Positions 12,991-15,449 of a stretch of 15,449 nucleotides of DNA are shown here, piece after piece. The DNA is taken from NCBI GenBank assembly GCA_030636765.1, contig DAOVWI010000040.1:1-15449 (forward strand), given 5' to 3'. Position 1 is the first letter of the stretch. Each line of letters begins with the position of its first letter. A program made the translations under genes and the position numbers. This stretch comes from Gemmatimonadales bacterium (GTDB lineage: Bacteria; Gemmatimonadota; Gemmatimonadetes; Palauibacterales; Palauibacteraceae). The notes under the pieces were generated by a model that worked only from the letters and a program-made list of their open reading frames with translations, ran no database searches and was not told the DNA's origin.

Positions 12991-14430
12991 CGGGGCGCCG
13001 CCCGGCGGGCCGCTCTCTCCCGGACGCCTGCGCCGCTTCATGCCCGCGTAGCCCGAGTCCGTGCGGCTGATCATCCGCTTCGCCTGAAGGGCCTCCAGCA
13101 CCAGCTCGCACGCCCCGGCTACCTCCTCGGGGGACACGTCTTCCTCGACGATCCCAGACGCTTCGACGAGGGGCAGCAGGCCCGCGACCGTAGAGAACCC
13201 CTCGACGAGCGCTCCACCCCGGCTCATCTCGGAGATCCGTAGCACCCCGCCGGTATCGAAGTACTCCACGATGGGGGTCGCGTCCTCCTCGACGAAGTGT
13301 GCATCGAAGGTGTCCTCGCACGCCGTCCCGATGAGGTCGATCGCGATGCGCTCCGCTCCGTGAAGCTCGCCCTCGTACTCGAGCTCGAGCTTCCCGGTGA
13401 TGGACGGCAGCGACGAGTACACATCGGAGGGCCGGACGACGGCCCGGCCTTCGCCCAATCCCAGAGCTCGGCGCTCCGCGCTCGACACGGCGTTCTCCAG
13501 GACAGTGATCGGCATGCGCTGACTCACGCCGGAGCGCTGGTCCACCCGCTTCTCCTCCCGGGCTGCGAAGGCGATGCGCTCCACGATCTCCTGGACGAAG
13601 CCGGGCACGATGACCTCCATGTCGCGATCGACCCACGCCTCCTGCCCGGTGATCGCGATGCCGGTCAAAACGTCACGCGGGTAATGGGTAGTCACCTCCG
13701 ATCCGATTCGATCCTTGAGCGGCGTGATGATCTTCCCCCTGGCCGTGTAATCCTCCGGGTTCGCCGTGAAGACCAGCTGGACGTCGAGGGGAAGGCGGAT
13801 CGGGAAGCCCTTGATCTGGACGTCCCCCTCCTGCATCACGTTGAAGAGCGCCACCTGGACCTTGCCGGCCAGATCGGGGAGCTCGTTCATGGCGAAGATC
13901 CCTCGGTTAGCCCGGGGAAGCAGCCCAAAGTGGATGTTCAGCTCGTCCGAGAGAAGGCGGCCGCCGCGTGCCGCGCGGATCGGATCCAGGTCGCCGATCA
14001 GATCGGCCACCGTGACGTCGGGCGTGGCCAGCTTCTCCACGTAACGGCTCTCGCGGCGGATCCACCGAACGGGCGTGTCGTCTCCCGACTCCTCCACCTT
14101 CAGCCGGCCGTAGCGGCTGATCGGTGCGAGGGGATCATCGTTCACCTCGGATCCCTCGATCACGGGAATCCGGGCATCCAGCAACTCGACCAGCGCCCGA
14201 AGGATCCGGCTCTTGGCCTGCCCGCGAAGCCCGAGGAGGATGAAGTTGTGGCGTGACAGGATGGCGTGGACGATGCCCGGAATCACGGTGTCCTCGTAGC
14301 CGACGATGCCCGCGAAGAGGGGCTCGCTTCTGGCCAGACGCGCGCGCACGTTGGCGCGCAGCTCATCCTTGACCGAGCGGGGCCGGTAGCCCGACTCCTT
14401 CAGCTCTCCCAGCGTGCGCGGCCCCTCCAT
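12964..14430 (-). CDS. MoxR-type AAA+ ATPase (Rv0958-like, magnesium-chelatase-related)
   Basis: 488 residues. Walker A is GLRGQAKS at 67-74. The Walker B position reads GIFAMNELPD with Asn182-Glu183 in place of the usual Asp-Glu. Sensor 1 is Asn224 in FTANPEDYT, and a likely arginine finger is Arg241 in TPLKDR. EKLATPDVTVADLIGDLDPI and IHFGLLPRANRGIFAMNELPDL are features I recognise from the Rv0958-type family, which pairs with VWA proteins. No signal or membrane segment is visible. Substrate and role are unknown; related pairs act as chaperone-like or metal-insertion machines. The ATG start has GGAGGGGAG directly upstream, so the longer open frame to 14607 was rejected. It lies 41 nt after the MFS gene on the same strand and overlaps mutY tail to tail. 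Confidence 0.92.
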   Translation of the reverse strand: MEGPRTLGELKESGYRPRSVKDELRANVRARLARSEPLFAGIVGYEDTVIPGIVHAILSRHNFILLGLRGQAKSRILRALVELLDARIPVIEGSEVNDDPLAPISRYGRLKVEESGDDTPVRWIRRESRYVEKLATPDVTVADLIGDLDPIRAARGGRLLSDELNIHFGLLPRANRGIFAMNELPDLAGKVQVALFNVMQEGDVQIKGFPIRLPLDVQLVFTANPEDYTARGKIITPLKDRIGSEVTTHYPRDVLTGIAITGQEAWVDRDMEVIVPGFVQEIVERIAFAAREEKRVDQRSGVSQRMPITVLENAVSSAERRALGLGEGRAVVRPSDVYSSLPSITGKLELEYEGELHGAERIAIDLIGTACEDTFDAHFVEEDATPIVEYFDTGGVLRISEMSRGGALVEGFSTVAGLLPLVEASGIVEEDVSPEEVAGACELVLEALQAKRMISRTDSGYAGMKRRRRPGESGPPGGAPSPGGPLLA

Positions 14431-14471
14431 CTCCCCTCCTTCGACGCGTGGTTTCTCGACGTAAGGGGCTT

Positions 14472-15449
14472 CTACCGGGTGCCCGGCGGAGGCGTTCCTC
14501 GTCCGGCAGCAGTCGGCAGCACGAGGACCAGCCACACGGCCGTCACGACCAAGAGCGTGGCGGACGCGTAGAAGGCCACGGCGTAGCCCAGCGCGCCGAA
14601 CGCCCATCCGCCGGCCACGGGTCCGACCACCCGCGAGAGTGCGCTCGCGGACTGGTTCACGCCGAGCACCTCGCCCTGCTCAGCAACCCCGGCCTGACCG
14701 GAGAGGATGCCGAGAACGGAAGGATTGAACAGCCCCCATCCCACGCCGAGGAGCGCGAGCGACACGATGATTCCGGAAACCCCCGGAGCCCAGGCGAGAA
14801 TCGCCAGGGCCAAGGCAACGGTGACGGAGCCGCTCACGGCGGTCCGCCTCTCCCCGAGCCGCTCCACCACAGGGCCCACGATTCCCCCTTGCGAGGCGGC
14901 CGTCACGACGCCCGCAAAGGCGAAGAAGCCTCCGGCCTCCGCCGCGCTCATCCCGATCGGATCGTGCAGCACGAGCGGAAATATCGTCGTGTACGCCGCG
15001 ATCCCGGTATTGCCGAGGAGGGTGGCGCCGATCGGCCCCCGAAAGCCGCGATGTGCCAGCGTCCGTCCCAATGCCCCCAGCGTCCGTCCCAGTGCACCCA
15101 GCCCCTCACCCACCACTCGCAACCCGCCCGGTGGCTTCGCCCCCACAGCTGGTACCAGCCTCTTCTCGGGAGGAAGGGACTCGGGGAGAAAGACGAGAGC
15201 CACGAGCCCCGCCGCGAGGCTCAGACCAGCGGCGAAGAGCCCCGGCAGGGCGTAGCCCCAGCGGCTCAGCAGGCCGCCGATTGCGGGACCGATGATGAAT
15301 CCGATCCCGAACGCAGCACCGATGAGGCCCATGGCTCGAGCTCGACTCTCCCTGGGGCTGCGGTCTGCGACGTAGGCCTGAGCCACCGGGATCGTCGCCC
15401 CCATCACGCCCCCCACCAGCCGCGATAGCAGGAGGACCGTTACCGTGTC
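14472..15449 (-). CDS. MFS exporter, TetA/DHA1-like (partial, N-terminus beyond window)
   Basis: The C-terminal 325 residues of a proton-driven major facilitator transporter; the gene continues past the right edge. The first visible segment, LLLSRLVGGVMGATIPVAQAYVADRSP, followed by RARAMGLIGAAFGIGFIIGPAIGGLLS, is the TM4-TM5 antiporter signature of TetA-type drug exporters. A central cytoplasmic loop (about residues 90-140 of the visible part) contains a short duplication, LGALGRT twice. Six further membrane segments follow, with the loop GPVVERLGERR between TM8 and TM9. Substrate cannot be inferred. It is 41 nt upstream of the MoxR-type ATPase gene and may be co-transcribed with it, though a functional link is unproven. 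Confidence 0.9.
   Translation of the reverse strand, partial: DTVTVLLLSRLVGGVMGATIPVAQAYVADRSPRESRARAMGLIGAAFGIGFIIGPAIGGLLSRWGYALPGLFAAGLSLAAGLVALVFLPESLPPEKRLVPAVGAKPPGGLRVVGEGLGALGRTLGALGRTLAHRGFRGPIGATLLGNTGIAAYTTIFPLVLHDPIGMSAAEAGGFFAFAGVVTAASQGGIVGPVVERLGERRTAVSGSVTVALALAILAWAPGVSGIIVSLALLGVGWGLFNPSVLGILSGQAGVAEQGEVLGVNQSASALSRVVGPVAGGWAFGALGYAVAFYASATLLVVTAVWLVLVLPTAAGRGTPPPGTR
15056..15102. repeat. 21-bp tandem repeat inside the MFS gene
   Basis: Two full units, 15056-15076 and 15077-15097, plus five bases of a third, built on ccagcgtccgtccca. The units differ at three positions. It preserves frame and encodes a repeated LGALGRT heptad in the central loop of the transporter. Confidence 0.8.

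Noticed and set aside
14431..14607. Longer N-terminus of the MoxR-type ATPase
   Set aside because: The extension overlaps the MFS gene and is Arg-rich antisense-like sequence, while the ATG at 14430 has an excellent ribosome-binding site.
1..15449. tRNA, rRNA, CRISPR array or defence system
   Set aside because: I found no cloverleaf-like sequence, no regularly spaced repeats and no nuclease, toxin or restriction genes. The AAA+/VWA pair is not evidence of defence on its own.

Overview
The window is GC-rich DNA with densely packed genes, short gaps and several stop/start overlaps. Two substrate-binding lipoproteins with lipobox cysteines, a split-subunit glycine decarboxylase (GcvPA/GcvPB) and the general gene style suggest a high-GC diderm bacterium. 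Gemmatimonadota or a similar phylum is my best guess, but this is an inference from gene content and style, not proven. I see no rRNA, tRNA, CRISPR array or transposase gene, and no stretch of more than 300 bases lacks a gene.

Reading leftward on the minus strand from a good sigma70-type promoter at 8720-8749, there is one long apparent operon: gcvH, gcvPA, a UPF0173 metallo-hydrolase, gcvPB, a lipoate/octanoate transferase, two tandem peptide-type substrate-binding lipoproteins, and the start of a DppB-like permease that leaves the left edge. The glycine-cleavage part is coherent. GcvH carries the lipoyl arm, GcvPA/PB decarboxylate glycine, and the transferase is suited to loading lipoyl or octanoyl groups onto GcvH. 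gcvT is not in the window. The peptide importer may simply ride on the same transcript.

The most notable structure is a 163-bp foldback element (6756-6918) between gcvPA and the hydrolase. It has perfect 20-bp inverted ends (including flanking TA) and imperfect subterminal symmetry. Removing it with one TA restores a TAA stop for gcvPA followed one base later by the hydrolase ATG. It therefore looks like a MITE with TA target duplication that landed inside a stop codon and pushed the hydrolase away from its ribosome-binding site.

To the right, on the minus strand, come a DUF1707 protein with five 'MGG' repeats (8772-9476) and a VWA-domain protein (9529-10803) with an intact MIDAS. A plus-strand pair follows: dapF (lysine/peptidoglycan synthesis) and mutY (DNA repair). 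The MutY C-terminus carries a complete MutT-type Nudix box. Then, again on the minus strand, come a MoxR-like AAA+ ATPase (12964-14430), which is the expected partner of the VWA protein but lies beyond the dapF-mutY pair, and a TetA-like MFS exporter cut by the right edge.

The window thus holds a glycine-cleavage/lipoylation operon with a transposable-element scar, an uncharacterised AAA+/VWA chaperone-like pair with a possible DUF1707 accessory gene, and a GO-repair enzyme that may combine two activities.
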